Positions 27,066 through 36,046 of a stretch of DNA of 64,000 bases are shown here, piece by piece. The notes under the pieces are model-generated. The model ran no database searches, had not been told where the DNA came from, and saw only the letters and a program-made list of their open reading frames with translations. The stretch's first letter is position 1, and every line of letters starts with the position of its first letter. The DNA is from Myxococcales bacterium (GTDB lineage: Bacteria > Myxococcota > UBA727 > GCA-2721815): assembly GCA_002721815.1 (NCBI GenBank), contig PBLQ01000001.1:204268-268267 (forward strand), read 5' to 3'. The position numbers and the translations under genes are program-made.

Positions 27066-30000
27066 TGGCCAATGAACGCAAACCTTTCTTCCTGATTCGA
27101 CTGGGATTGCAACGGCCGGTCACCCTTTTAATGGCGGCTTGGGTGATCCTCTTACTGGGCGCAGTCGCCTACGTGAAGATGCCCGTCCAACTTTTGCCCT
27201 CCGGGTTTTCGGCACCGTTCTTGTGGGTTCAAGTTTACTATCCCAACGCGACCCCCACTGAGGTTGAAAAAGAAGTTCTCAAACCTTGGGAAGAGCTACT
27301 CGGCACCGTATCGGGAATCAAACGAATCCAAGGCCGCGCCAACGCCAACTGGGCAGGGACCTTTATTCGGTTTGAAAATGGGCTGGATATGACTTCCGCC
27401 TACAATCAAATCCGAGACCGGCTTGAAAGGCTCAAAGCTCGATTACCAGCAGGAGCGGGGGAATCGTTCATCTGGAGGTTCAGCCCAAACGACGAAGAGA
27501 TATTGTCTTTTGCGTGGCCCGTAACAGAAGTCTATGATGACCTTGACACCTTCATTAATAAAAACATCACCCAAACTCTGGAGCGTCTTCCTGGTGTCAG
27601 CCGCGTCGATGTGGGTAACTTTGAATCCCGGAAAATCATTATTGAACCCCACATGGACAAGCTCAAAGCCTTTGGGATGACTGCCGCTGAACTTTTTGCT
27701 CGATTAAGGGCGGAGAATTGGGTGCTCGCATCAGGTAAACTCCGAGAGAGCGGGAAGAGTTTTTGGGTCCGAAGCATGGGAAAGATGAGCAGCCTTGAAG
27801 ACTACAAAGGTATTCCCATTCGACCAGGTTTGCTCCTCGACGATGTAGCGTCTGTTAAAATCATTCGAGAGGAGAAAGAAAATATCAATCGGCTCAACGG
27901 TCAGTCCGCCATCTTTTTCAAAATCTTTAAAAGTTCGGAGGCCAACACCGTTGAAATTTGTCAGGAAGTGATGGCTGCCATTGAGTCGCTTCAATCGAAA
28001 GAGCCTCGCCTCCGGGACACCGAACTGCTTTTCTTAAAGAACCAGGGACGTGAAATCGAGAATGCCATTGATGGGCTCAAAGAATCCGCTTTACTGGGCG
28101 GGCTTATTGCCATCTTCATTCTCTTTGTTTTTGTTCGCAGATACGTGCTCACCGCCATCATGGCCTCTTTGATTCCGCTGAGCCTTTTGATGGCCATGTC
28201 CGCCCTGTATTTCATGAACGAAAGTCTCAATGTGATGACCTTCATGGCTTTCATGGTAGCGGTCGGCATGGTGGTGGATAACAGTGTGGTGATCTGCGAA
28301 GCCATCGACCGAAATCAACAAAACGGCTTGGCCAACTACGATGCGGCGCGGGCCGGTGCATCCGAAGTGGGCTTGGCCATCACCACCTCCACCCTGACCA
28401 CGGTGGTTGTCTTTTTGCCCATTGGATTGCTGGGCGGAAAAAGCCAGATTTCTTTTTTCCTGGAAAAGATGGGTATTCCCGTCTGTTTAGCGCTCATCGC
28501 ATCCTTATTTGCGTCCTTGTATTTTGTCCCCACCATGTGTCGCTTTTTATTGGCTAAAAGACGCTCTGCATCCGCCCCCAGCGAAATGGGCATGGCCAAA
28601 CATTATCAAAATCTATTGGCGTTGTGCCTAAGAAAACCCACTTGGGTGTGCTCCGTCTCTTTGGCTGTTTTAATCGCTGCGACTTTAATGGGAAAAGCGG
28701 TGCCTTCCGGCGAACGCTCAGCGTTGGGAGTCATGTTTCGGGTGCACATTAATTTTCCAGGTAAAATGTCATTCAACGAACGCGATGCTTTTTTGAAAGA
28801 ATTTGAAAATGCCGCATTGAAAGACAAAGAAAAACTTCGCATCAAAACCATGCACACCGAACTGGAAGAGGCCCGCCAAACCGCGTACGTGAATTTCGTT
28901 CTTCACAAGCTCAAAGGCGGAGAGATGCCCACCAGCGAAGTGATTGCCATCATGAGAGAATTGGTTCCCAAACGCGCAGGCGTATCCCACCAGCTGGGAT
29001 GGCGAGAACGCACGCGACAATCTGAGGCCTCGATCACGCTCAGCTTGTTCGGCCCCGACTCCGATATGTTGCTGGGTTTGGCCGAGCAGGTGGAAAAACG
29101 ATTGCTGCCATTTGAAGAGTTTTCAAGGGTAGAAGTGGCGCCGGAAGCCCAGAGCAATGAAGAAATTCAAATCCAAATCAGGCGAGATCAAGCGACGCGT
29201 CTGGGCCTCTCTGCCATGGATGTGGCCGGGGCTTTAGGTGGAACCATGCGAGGGACGCAATTGCCGCTGTTCGACATGAATGGGGAACAAGTGGAGGTTT
29301 GGGTTCGTGGCCATGAGGATTGGAGAGAAAACATTGAAGAAGCCTTACAAATGCCTCTCACCCGCAACACCCCACAAAGCCTCGGTGAAACTCGCCAGGT
29401 GGCCTTACAAAGCATCACCGAGAAAACCTACGGAAAAACATTTGGCTCTATTTTGCGACGAGATCGTAAGACCGCCATTACCATTAACATCAATACCGAT
29501 GTGGAAGACCGTGACAGTATTTACGACATCATTAAAACCGAGCTCCTTAAAATTGAATGGCCAGAGCAATACAGCTACGACTTGGGCGAGCGGTTTGAAC
29601 AAAGAAGACACGATAAAAAAAGCCAGATGGACGCGTTTTTGTATGCACTATTGTTGGTGTTTGTCTTAATGGGTGTTTTGTTTGAGAGTGTGCTGTTGCC
29701 ATTTTCGGTCATTCTATCTGTGCCTTTTGCGGTGGCCGGCGGCTTTATGGCCCTGTTTGTGACCAACACCGTCTTCGATCTCACTTGTGGCGTGGGCATG
29801 GTGGTTTTGGTCGGGGTGATCGTCAATAATGCCATCGTTTTTGTGGATCGTGTCCAGCACTACGCGCGTCAGGGCATCGCCATTGAAACCTCTCTATTGG
29901 CCGCGGGCAAGGATCGTTTTCGGCCCATTGTCATGACCGCGGCCTCGACCATTGGTGGACTGGTCCCCATGGCCATGGGAGATGGCGCCATCATGGGTGT

Positions 30001-30133
30001 TCCCTATGCGAGCTTGGGGATCGTGGTGATCGGCGGTTTGGTCCTGGGAACACTTCTGACCCTACTTTTCCTGCCCACACTGCTCCAAGGGCTGTTCAAA
30101 CTCAGAGACAGTTTCACTCAAAGAGGTTCGTGA
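27065..30133 (+). CDS. RND efflux pump permease, second copy
   Basis: The 1022-residue RND protein starts at ATG 27065, sharing the A of the upstream TGA. It has the standard 12-helix plan without the central insertion of its neighbour: TM1 (VTLLMAAWVILLLGAVAYV), porter start (LPSGFSAPFLWVQVYYPNATP), TM4 proton aspartate in GMVVDNSVVICEAI, and TM10-12 (GMVVLVGVIVNNAIVFVD, PIVMTAASTIGGLVPM). Two different RND subunits behind one adaptor suggest a heteromeric pump as in MdtBC, where both copies are needed. The last pump residues are followed by a 178-bp gap before rplU. Confidence 0.93.
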   Translation: MANERKPFFLIRLGLQRPVTLLMAAWVILLLGAVAYVKMPVQLLPSGFSAPFLWVQVYYPNATPTEVEKEVLKPWEELLGTVSGIKRIQGRANANWAGTFIRFENGLDMTSAYNQIRDRLERLKARLPAGAGESFIWRFSPNDEEILSFAWPVTEVYDDLDTFINKNITQTLERLPGVSRVDVGNFESRKIIIEPHMDKLKAFGMTAAELFARLRAENWVLASGKLRESGKSFWVRSMGKMSSLEDYKGIPIRPGLLLDDVASVKIIREEKENINRLNGQSAIFFKIFKSSEANTVEICQEVMAAIESLQSKEPRLRDTELLFLKNQGREIENAIDGLKESALLGGLIAIFILFVFVRRYVLTAIMASLIPLSLLMAMSALYFMNESLNVMTFMAFMVAVGMVVDNSVVICEAIDRNQQNGLANYDAARAGASEVGLAITTSTLTTVVVFLPIGLLGGKSQISFFLEKMGIPVCLALIASLFASLYFVPTMCRFLLAKRRSASAPSEMGMAKHYQNLLALCLRKPTWVCSVSLAVLIAATLMGKAVPSGERSALGVMFRVHINFPGKMSFNERDAFLKEFENAALKDKEKLRIKTMHTELEEARQTAYVNFVLHKLKGGEMPTSEVIAIMRELVPKRAGVSHQLGWRERTRQSEASITLSLFGPDSDMLLGLAEQVEKRLLPFEEFSRVEVAPEAQSNEEIQIQIRRDQATRLGLSAMDVAGALGGTMRGTQLPLFDMNGEQVEVWVRGHEDWRENIEEALQMPLTRNTPQSLGETRQVALQSITEKTYGKTFGSILRRDRKTAITININTDVEDRDSIYDIIKTELLKIEWPEQYSYDLGERFEQRRHDKKSQMDAFLYALLLVFVLMGVLFESVLLPFSVILSVPFAVAGGFMALFVTNTVFDLTCGVGMVVLVGVIVNNAIVFVDRVQHYARQGIAIETSLLAAGKDRFRPIVMTAASTIGGLVPMAMGDGAIMGVPYASLGIVVIGGLVLGTLLTLLFLPTLLQGLFKLRDSFTQRGS

Positions 30134-30311
30134 TCGAGCTAAGACACTGTAAATTAAGCCTTTTATTGTTTTCACACCCCCACTCGGGCCCTATTGACAG
30201 CCTTGGTCCTATCCTGTTGATTTCACCCATCTTTTTTGATCGCCGCGTCGCGATCCCCTGGGCCTTCTGCCCTGGCCGATGGTGACGCCAAGAACAAGTG
30301 CGAGGAACATT
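30134..30311 (+). promoter_or_regulatory. rplU: Leader/promoter region of the L21-L27 operon
   Basis: This 178-bp gap contains TTGACA near 30193-30198 and a short hairpin with stem GGGC/GCCC around 30258-30276, just before the rplU ribosome-binding site. A promoter and a ribosomal-protein leader structure are expected here, but no convincing -10 at 17 bp spacing was found. Confidence 0.3.
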
Positions 30312-30641
30312 ATGTACGCAATTATTGAAGCTGGTGGCAAACAACACCGTGTAACTGAAGGTGAGCGTTTGCGCATCGATCTGCGCAAAGACCTAAAAAA
30401 AGGCGACAAGGTTGATTTCGACCGAGTCCTGATGGTCGGTGGTGACAACTTTAAAGTGGGCGCCCCCTTGGTAGAAGGCGCTGTCGTTAACGCGGTCGTT
30501 ACCGATATGGGTAAAGATGGCGAAGGCGTTCGCGGTGAGAAGATTCGTGTTTACAAAAAAATCAGACGTCACGGCTACGAGAAGAACCGTGGTCACCGTC
30601 AACGTTACACCGAAGTTCGCATCGAAAAAATTTCTGGATAG
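30312..30641 (+). CDS. rplU: Ribosomal protein bL21
   Basis: The 109-residue protein starts at ATG 30312 with GAGGA 5 nt upstream; an in-frame GTG-type extension 11 codons earlier is not needed. MYAIIEAGGKQHRVTEGERLRID at the N-terminus, GDKVDFDRVLMVGG in the middle and the basic C-terminal block KIRRHGYEKNRGHRQRYTEV are typical of bL21, a 23S rRNA-binding protein of the large subunit. rpmA follows after 41 bp, the near-universal arrangement. Confidence 0.98.
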   Translation: MYAIIEAGGKQHRVTEGERLRIDLRKDLKKGDKVDFDRVLMVGGDNFKVGAPLVEGAVVNAVVTDMGKDGEGVRGEKIRVYKKIRRHGYEKNRGHRQRYTEVRIEKISG

Positions 30642-30682
30642 ATTTTAAACGGCACCCCTAAGCGGTGTCAGGAGTTTGCATC

Positions 30683-30943
30683 ATGGCACATAAAAAAGGA
30701 CAAGGATCAACCCGTAACGGTCGCGATTCCAATCCCAAATACCTCGGCGTCAAGCGCGGCGACGGGCAACAAGTTTTAGCCGGTAATATTTTGGTTCGCC
30801 AACGCGGCACCAAGATTCACCCTGGCAACAACGTCGGTTGTGGCAAAGACCACACCCTCTTCGCCCTCATCGATGGCTACGTGAAGTTCGAGCGGTTGGG
30901 CAAAGACAAAAAGAAAGCATCGGTTTACGCAGAACGCGCTTAA
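30683..30943 (+). CDS. rpmA: Ribosomal protein bL27
   Basis: The 86-residue protein starts at ATG 30683 with AGGAG 8 nt upstream. The sequence [20 protein letters not shown], then [21 protein letters not shown] and THPGxNVGxGxDHTL-type [19 protein letters not shown] is that of bL27, whose N-terminal tail reaches the peptidyl-transferase centre. The N-terminus starts directly with MAHKKG, so it lacks the processed extension seen in Firmicutes. It closes the operon before two terminators. Confidence 0.98.
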   Translation: MAHKKGQGSTRNGRDSNPKYLGVKRGDGQQVLAGNILVRQRGTKIHPGNNVGCGKDHTLFALIDGYVKFERLGKDKKKASVYAERA

Positions 30944-30966
30944 TCAGCTCTTTTTCTTCATCAGTG

Positions 30967-31000
30967 AAAGCTCGACGGTGCATGCACCATCGGGCTTTTT
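30967..31000 (+). terminator. Intrinsic terminator after rpmA
   Basis: A 13-bp inverted repeat (AGCTCGACGGTGC pairing with GCACCATCGGGCT, one G-U pair and one mismatch) is followed by five T residues. It lies 23 bp after the rpmA stop codon. Confidence 0.85.
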
Positions 31001-31051
31001 CTAATTGTGCACCAAACCATGAACAGACCTAGGAAGAGACAGCAGACGACG

Positions 31052-31082
31052 AAAAAAAACCGGCTCTTGGGCCGGCTTTTTT
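31052..31082. terminator. Bidirectional intrinsic terminator
   Basis: A CCGGCT/GGCCGG hairpin with a CTTG loop is flanked by eight A residues on the left and six T residues on the right. It can end transcription from rpmA on the plus strand and from the convergent lipoprotein gene at 31112 on the minus strand. Confidence 0.85.
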
Positions 31083-31111
31083 GTGTTTTGATTTGAGTGC
31101 AAAACCGAGAG

Positions 31112-34100
31112 TTATTCGATCCCGACCGTTGCCGTGTAGTCACTGCCTTCGGCATCAGCGAGTCTTTCGACTTTCACAAATACTTCGGTTTGCTGAAACG
31201 CTTCGTGCGTGTAACTCATGCTGTCGCTGGCGGGGCCCCCATCTGCTGCATCGGCCAACTCTGCCAATACATCGCCACCACTGTTGATGATGGTGATTTT
31301 GGTCTCACCAGTGCCTGGCGTTACAGTGATGGTCTCATTTTGCAGCAGAAAGTATTTATAATAGTCTGTGTCACCGCTGCACAGGCTTGCGGTAATATTG
31401 TCGACCGTTAACTCGCCGGTAGAGCCATCGCGCCCCTCAGTGGCTGTTTGCTGTGAGTTGTTGGATCCCGTCAACTCATAGGAATCGGGAAAACATGCGG
31501 CAGAAAAATTAACCTGCAGTTGGTAGGTTTGGGCTTGGTGTCCGGTATCACCCTCGGCATATACCTTAATGTAGTATTCTTTTTCAGAACCTGATTGGGT
31601 GTTTGCACTTTCCGTCCAGTCGATCGTGAGAACGTTCTCTTGCTGACTGTTGCTGTCACCGGCGCGGTAATAGGCCGTAGACGCTTCAGTGGACGCAGCC
31701 CGCAACTCAAACCCGAGAACACCGTCACTGGTCTCGTGGGTCAAAGTCGCCGTCATGTTCTGGTCTGCGAACAGTTTTCCAATGTGATACCAATCATCAT
31801 CACTGTGCCCACACATGTGACAATTGTTGTTACCGCTGTCGTAATCACAGGCCTGTACGGTACCCGTGAAATCAGCACTGGGTCGGATACTGGTGGCAGA
31901 GGACTGGTCGTTGTTGGGCGTAGGCTCAGAATTCACACACACTTCGGAATCGTAAGATGAAACCGCAATGGTGTAATCTTGGGTTTCAGACATGGACGAG
32001 GTGGAACTCAAGCTCACGCGAACCACCAACGTTTGTTCTGTAGAAGCCGGTGGAATCTCGATGGATTCAATGCCATTGCTGTAGTTCGAGCTGTCACTGT
32101 CGTCTGTGACGTTTCCGTTGCTATCCAGCAATTCTAACTGGAGGTTGCCGTAGTCGTCGCTGTTGGAAGAACTCGAAGAGTGAGAAAAACTGAGGCTGAC
32201 CGTACCTGTGTGGTTCGCCGGAATGGTCACTTCATAATGATCGATATCTTCACGGCACCGCATGGCGCCAATGGTTTGGTCTACGGTCATGGACTGAGCG
32301 CCGGCAGCAGTGTCATCATTGGGCTCACCCAAATCGTCATCACACTCGTCAGGACGCCCCTCGGTGGTAAACGTCAGCGTGTACGCCTGTTGAGGTGCAG
32401 GTTCGGGGTAATAGTTTGAACCCAAATCCACCGCGAGCCACAGCGTTTCATATGAATCGCCTGCACTCACTCTCTCCACGTCAGAATAACTAACGCTTTC
32501 ATCCACTTGGCCATCGTCGTTGTTGTATTCAATGCAGTCTTCAGAGGTACACAGATACAAGCTCAGGTTGCCTTCGTCATGCTCGAATTCCATGGTGACA
32601 TCCAAGCTGTTTTGCGTGGGCAGGGTCAGCTTATACCAGTCCAAGTCAACGATACCACAAACATCGCCAACGCACTCTTCATCACCGGAACAATCGTCGG
32701 ACCAAAAGCAAGTGGTGGTGTTCATATTGTGGCAAGCCGCGAATGAATGAATGACCGACTCATCAGGGTTTAATGCCAACTCATATGCGGTAGCGAATGA
32801 ATTGTTAGGCTCGAATCTCGCGTCCGAGAAATCCTCATCATCTGTGGTATCAGAGTCGATGCACTCTACGGGTGGCGGTGCGTTGGTTTCAGTCAGTGTG
32901 ACAGTGTAACTCCATTGATCTGCATCGGTGACATTGGCCACGACACGTACGTACCAGGTGCTTGCCTCAGAACCGTAGAAGGAACCCGATACCATGGCGT
33001 TGCCGTCCCAAGAGACCGTGTCGGAGTCTAAAGCCAAGCCTTCGGCGTCCAACAGTCCGAATTCAATTCCAGAAGAAGAGGTGCCATTCACGGTCAATTC
33101 TACGCTGTAGCGTTTTTCAGGGCTCACCGGAAAAGAAAGGATATCGGTATCGCCGCGACAGATAAACGCACTGTAAGCCCCATCGGAAATGGCGTTGGCG
33201 TTGGAAGTACTGCCATTGGGCTCGTCGGTTTCAGGATCGCACTCCGGAGCCTGAAGCTGACAGGAGAAGGTGTTCTCATCACAAGTGTAACGCTCATCGT
33301 AGCTGGTGCGGCAATCCAAATCATCTTCGCATTCGGGCATGACACATTCGCTGCTGCTCGGGGAGCATCGCAGACCGTCGCGACAATCATCATCGGTTTC
33401 ACAGTGATTGAGCACGGAATAACAGTTGCCGGTGGCCTCAGAACATTCGGTACCGGGACCGCAGTCGTCATCGGTCACGCATTGAACGCAGCGACCTTGG
33501 TGGCATTGCTGTCCGGGCCGGCAATCGGTGGCTTCGGTTTCTTCGGTACATTCTTGGCTGCCTTGCTCCACACAACGGGTGGTTGCTGGATCGCACACCC
33601 AGCCGTCTTCACAGCAGACTTCGGGGTAGTCTTCACAAAAGGTACAACCCCCACGGTCAGGCACGCAGAGAAAAGCTTCGAGGTCACAACGTTCGTCAGC
33701 GCCGCATTGTGCCGTGGTGGTACAAGCAGTTCGCCCGGACGGGTGATAACATGAACCAGCAGAACAGAATTCACCTGGATTGGGGCACTCTTGGTCTTCT
33801 TCACACTGTGCACCAATGGGGCTTTCTGGATCGGGAACGCACTCGTACAAGTCCCCGCAAACCTGCCAAGCTTTACAGCAATAAGGGCCCAGATCTTCAT
33901 TTTCTGAACACTGGTCGCGGGTGTAGTCGGGCCAACATTGGCCTGGGGTACACACACCGTTGGCGCAGAGGTGATCCGCACCACACGCAGCGTGCTCCGT
34001 ACAAGCATTACTCTGGGCAGGAGGCACCACCAGCTCAGTGGGTGTTCCACTGGGGGTACAACCAGCGCCCAACCATAAAGCCAACCCGAACGCGCTCAAA

Positions 34101-34129
34101 CAGTAAGTCATCTTTTGCAGTTTGTTCAT
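31112..34129 (-). CDS. Large lipoprotein with cysteine-rich and PPC-like domains
   Basis: The 1005-residue protein starts at ATG 34129, with GGAG 7 nt upstream. A signal peptide ends at the lipobox-like LGAGC. Residues about 40-300 form eight or more small disulfide units of the D-C-x-x-G-x-x-C type (for example TDDDCGPGTECSEATGNC). From about 305 to the end there are five PPC-like beta-sandwich domains, each opening with an E-P-N or P-N-N motif (EPNGSTSNA, FEPNNSFATA, EPNDDTAAGA, TPNNDQSSAT, then a divergent GSNNSQQTA) and containing a D-x-D-(W/Y)-(Y/H) signature (VDLDWYKLTLP, EDIDHYEVTIP, DTDYYKYFLL). PPC domains normally help secretion or carbohydrate binding by extracellular enzymes. No catalytic domain is present here, so it is a surface binding protein. 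It follows the 34162 gene by 32 bp in the same operon. Confidence 0.87.
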   Translation of the reverse strand: MNKLQKMTYCLSAFGLALWLGAGCTPSGTPTELVVPPAQSNACTEHAACGADHLCANGVCTPGQCWPDYTRDQCSENEDLGPYCCKAWQVCGDLYECVPDPESPIGAQCEEDQECPNPGEFCSAGSCYHPSGRTACTTTAQCGADERCDLEAFLCVPDRGGCTFCEDYPEVCCEDGWVCDPATTRCVEQGSQECTEETEATDCRPGQQCHQGRCVQCVTDDDCGPGTECSEATGNCYSVLNHCETDDDCRDGLRCSPSSSECVMPECEDDLDCRTSYDERYTCDENTFSCQLQAPECDPETDEPNGSTSNANAISDGAYSAFICRGDTDILSFPVSPEKRYSVELTVNGTSSSGIEFGLLDAEGLALDSDTVSWDGNAMVSGSFYGSEASTWYVRVVANVTDADQWSYTVTLTETNAPPPVECIDSDTTDDEDFSDARFEPNNSFATAYELALNPDESVIHSFAACHNMNTTTCFWSDDCSGDEECVGDVCGIVDLDWYKLTLPTQNSLDVTMEFEHDEGNLSLYLCTSEDCIEYNNDDGQVDESVSYSDVERVSAGDSYETLWLAVDLGSNYYPEPAPQQAYTLTFTTEGRPDECDDDLGEPNDDTAAGAQSMTVDQTIGAMRCREDIDHYEVTIPANHTGTVSLSFSHSSSSSNSDDYGNLQLELLDSNGNVTDDSDSSNYSNGIESIEIPPASTEQTLVVRVSLSSTSSMSETQDYTIAVSSYDSEVCVNSEPTPNNDQSSATSIRPSADFTGTVQACDYDSGNNNCHMCGHSDDDWYHIGKLFADQNMTATLTHETSDGVLGFELRAASTEASTAYYRAGDSNSQQENVLTIDWTESANTQSGSEKEYYIKVYAEGDTGHQAQTYQLQVNFSAACFPDSYELTGSNNSQQTATEGRDGSTGELTVDNITASLCSGDTDYYKYFLLQNETITVTPGTGETKITIINSGGDVLAELADAADGGPASDSMSYTHEAFQQTEVFVKVERLADAEGSDYTATVGIE

Positions 34130-34161
34130 TTTCTGCTCCGTCTAAATAGGTTTGTGTTGGG

Positions 34162-35892
34162 TTAGTAATCAGGACATTCGAGATGCGAAGTAGACAAATC
34201 TTCGATACATGGCACCCCGGTCTCTGGATCGGGCCAATGAACGATGGCCACTTCCCAGAAATTGCCTTGCTCACCCACGGGCTCCAATACATTGTAGAAC
34301 TCAGCTTGAAGCTGCCCGTACAGGTAAATGCGCACCGTGTTGCCGATGCCGCCACTTTGAGGCGATGAGAAGTGATGAATGCCGACCAAGTAGGACCCAT
34401 TGACGGCCTCATCGATATTGATGTTTTCTGGCCCGTACCCGGTCAAATCGTCGATATCCAATGAAGGGTCTCCCGAACTACGCGAAACGCCATCTGCATC
34501 CCAGTCTGGCGGGGAGTTACTGGAGGAAGTCGGTTTGCAGTTGCTCCAATAACAATCTAGTTGCTCTCCGCTGCAGTTGGTGGTGCTTTGTGGCGTGCTG
34601 CTGGTGGGAGTGGCGCTGCTCCAACCGATGCAATATTCGTTTTGGCTGTTCTTTTTGGTCATGTGCAAATCCATATCACCGTAGGAAGTGTCCCAAACCA
34701 GCTGAACGTGGATGGTGTCGGTTGGAATGGCTTCAAATTCTACCGTGCAGTCGTTGATGCTTCGCGTTCCCAAGTCATCAGTGACCGTCAATCGCACCAC
34801 GTAGGTCCCTGCCAAATCGATGCCTGAACGACCCGCAAAAGAGAAGCCAGTGTCCACCTCGGTGGGTGAACTCAGAGTCACATTACTGCCACCGGGTTGG
34901 TGAACGATTTCCCATTCGTAGCCCACAATGTTGCCTTCGCTCACGGATGCTTCGGAGGCCTCGCCAGTCAAAACGACGTCGTCTAAGGGCTCAATGTCGT
35001 TGCCCACGGCGGACGCATCACCGTTGATTGATTTGATACCACAAGTGGCGGTGGGTGGGTTCACGCCCACCCCTTCGAGCCCAATGGACACTTCAGTTTG
35101 ATTGGGATCATTGGTCACGGCTTTGAGTTGACCGTAATAGCCACCCAGTGCGTCCGGTGTAAAACGCATGGACAGGGTCAGTTCTTGACCCGCTTCAATG
35201 GCATCGTTTTCGGTGGGTGCGCGCCCAAAAAAGCCGAAGGGTTCATCCAGTTCACTTTCGGGAGGCACGATGGTTTCACTGTTCAGCAGTTCGAGAGAGT
35301 CAATGACCAAGGCTCGATTTCCGGTGTTCCGCACTGCGATGTCACATTGGCCGATACCGCCCACTGCCACATTCCCGAAATCACAATCAGAAGGAACGAG
35401 TTCTAAGGCCGGTAATCCGTTATCTACACCGGTTCCGGTGAGTTTGATGACCACTGCTTCATCTTGGCCCAAGTTTTTAGCATTGCTGTAAATGTATGCT
35501 TCGCCTTCGAGGGAAGATTCAAAGTTGGGGCGAAAGGATATTTGTAACACGGCACTGAGGCCTGGACCGATGCTTTCGGGCGCCAAATCGATTCGGTAAG
35601 AAGGATCTGAATCCTCAGACAGCACCACCGAGTCGATCACCAGCTCCACTGAAGAAGGATTGCTGACCGTGATCTCCTGCGTGGCACGCACGGAGATATC
35701 TGCTTGGCCAAAAGCCACTTCACAGTCGGCCACACCGCCCAACACCTTTCCGTCCACTGAAACCACTGGGGTTTCACAAACACTCACCGCAATCCTTGGG
35801 GCAATTTCTTTGAGCGCTTCTTCAGCACAGCCCAAGGCAAAAAGGGCAAGAAAAGGGATGAAAAATCGGTAATAAGCGTGTCGCTGCTGCAT
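34162..35892 (-). CDS. Lipoprotein with choice-of-anchor, PKD-like and DUF2135-like domains
   Basis: The 576-residue protein has GAGG 5 nt before ATG 35892. The signal peptide ends at FALGC. Two ASPM/SPD-2/Hydin-type beta-sandwich repeats follow (ITVSNPSSVELVIDSV with LQISFRPN; then DIAVRNTGNRALVIDSL with LSMRFTPDALGGYYG, about residues 60-285). A PKD-like domain is at about 285-390 (YEWEIVHQPGGSNV, then GTYVVRLTVTDDLGTRS). The last 180 residues begin HVQLVWDTSYGDMDLHM and contain a Ser/Pro/Cys-rich insertion and NGSYLVGIHHFSS, typical of the DUF2135/YfaP-like C-terminal module of myxobacterial surface proteins. It is the first gene of a two-gene operon of surface lipoproteins. Confidence 0.87.
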   Translation of the reverse strand: MQQRHAYYRFFIPFLALFALGCAEEALKEIAPRIAVSVCETPVVSVDGKVLGGVADCEVAFGQADISVRATQEITVSNPSSVELVIDSVVLSEDSDPSYRIDLAPESIGPGLSAVLQISFRPNFESSLEGEAYIYSNAKNLGQDEAVVIKLTGTGVDNGLPALELVPSDCDFGNVAVGGIGQCDIAVRNTGNRALVIDSLELLNSETIVPPESELDEPFGFFGRAPTENDAIEAGQELTLSMRFTPDALGGYYGQLKAVTNDPNQTEVSIGLEGVGVNPPTATCGIKSINGDASAVGNDIEPLDDVVLTGEASEASVSEGNIVGYEWEIVHQPGGSNVTLSSPTEVDTGFSFAGRSGIDLAGTYVVRLTVTDDLGTRSINDCTVEFEAIPTDTIHVQLVWDTSYGDMDLHMTKKNSQNEYCIGWSSATPTSSTPQSTTNCSGEQLDCYWSNCKPTSSSNSPPDWDADGVSRSSGDPSLDIDDLTGYGPENINIDEAVNGSYLVGIHHFSSPQSGGIGNTVRIYLYGQLQAEFYNVLEPVGEQGNFWEVAIVHWPDPETGVPCIEDLSTSHLECPDY

Positions 35893-36046
35893 GTTTACCT
35901 CTCTTATTCGCTAGCAAATCGTGTCGGCTAAAGTCGTACATTTAATTAGTATATGTCGCAAGGGCCTTTATGGCGTAGCCAGCTGGATTTTTTAGAAAAA
36001 AACGTGATATCTCCTTTAAAAAACAAGGTGATGGAACAACTGACCG

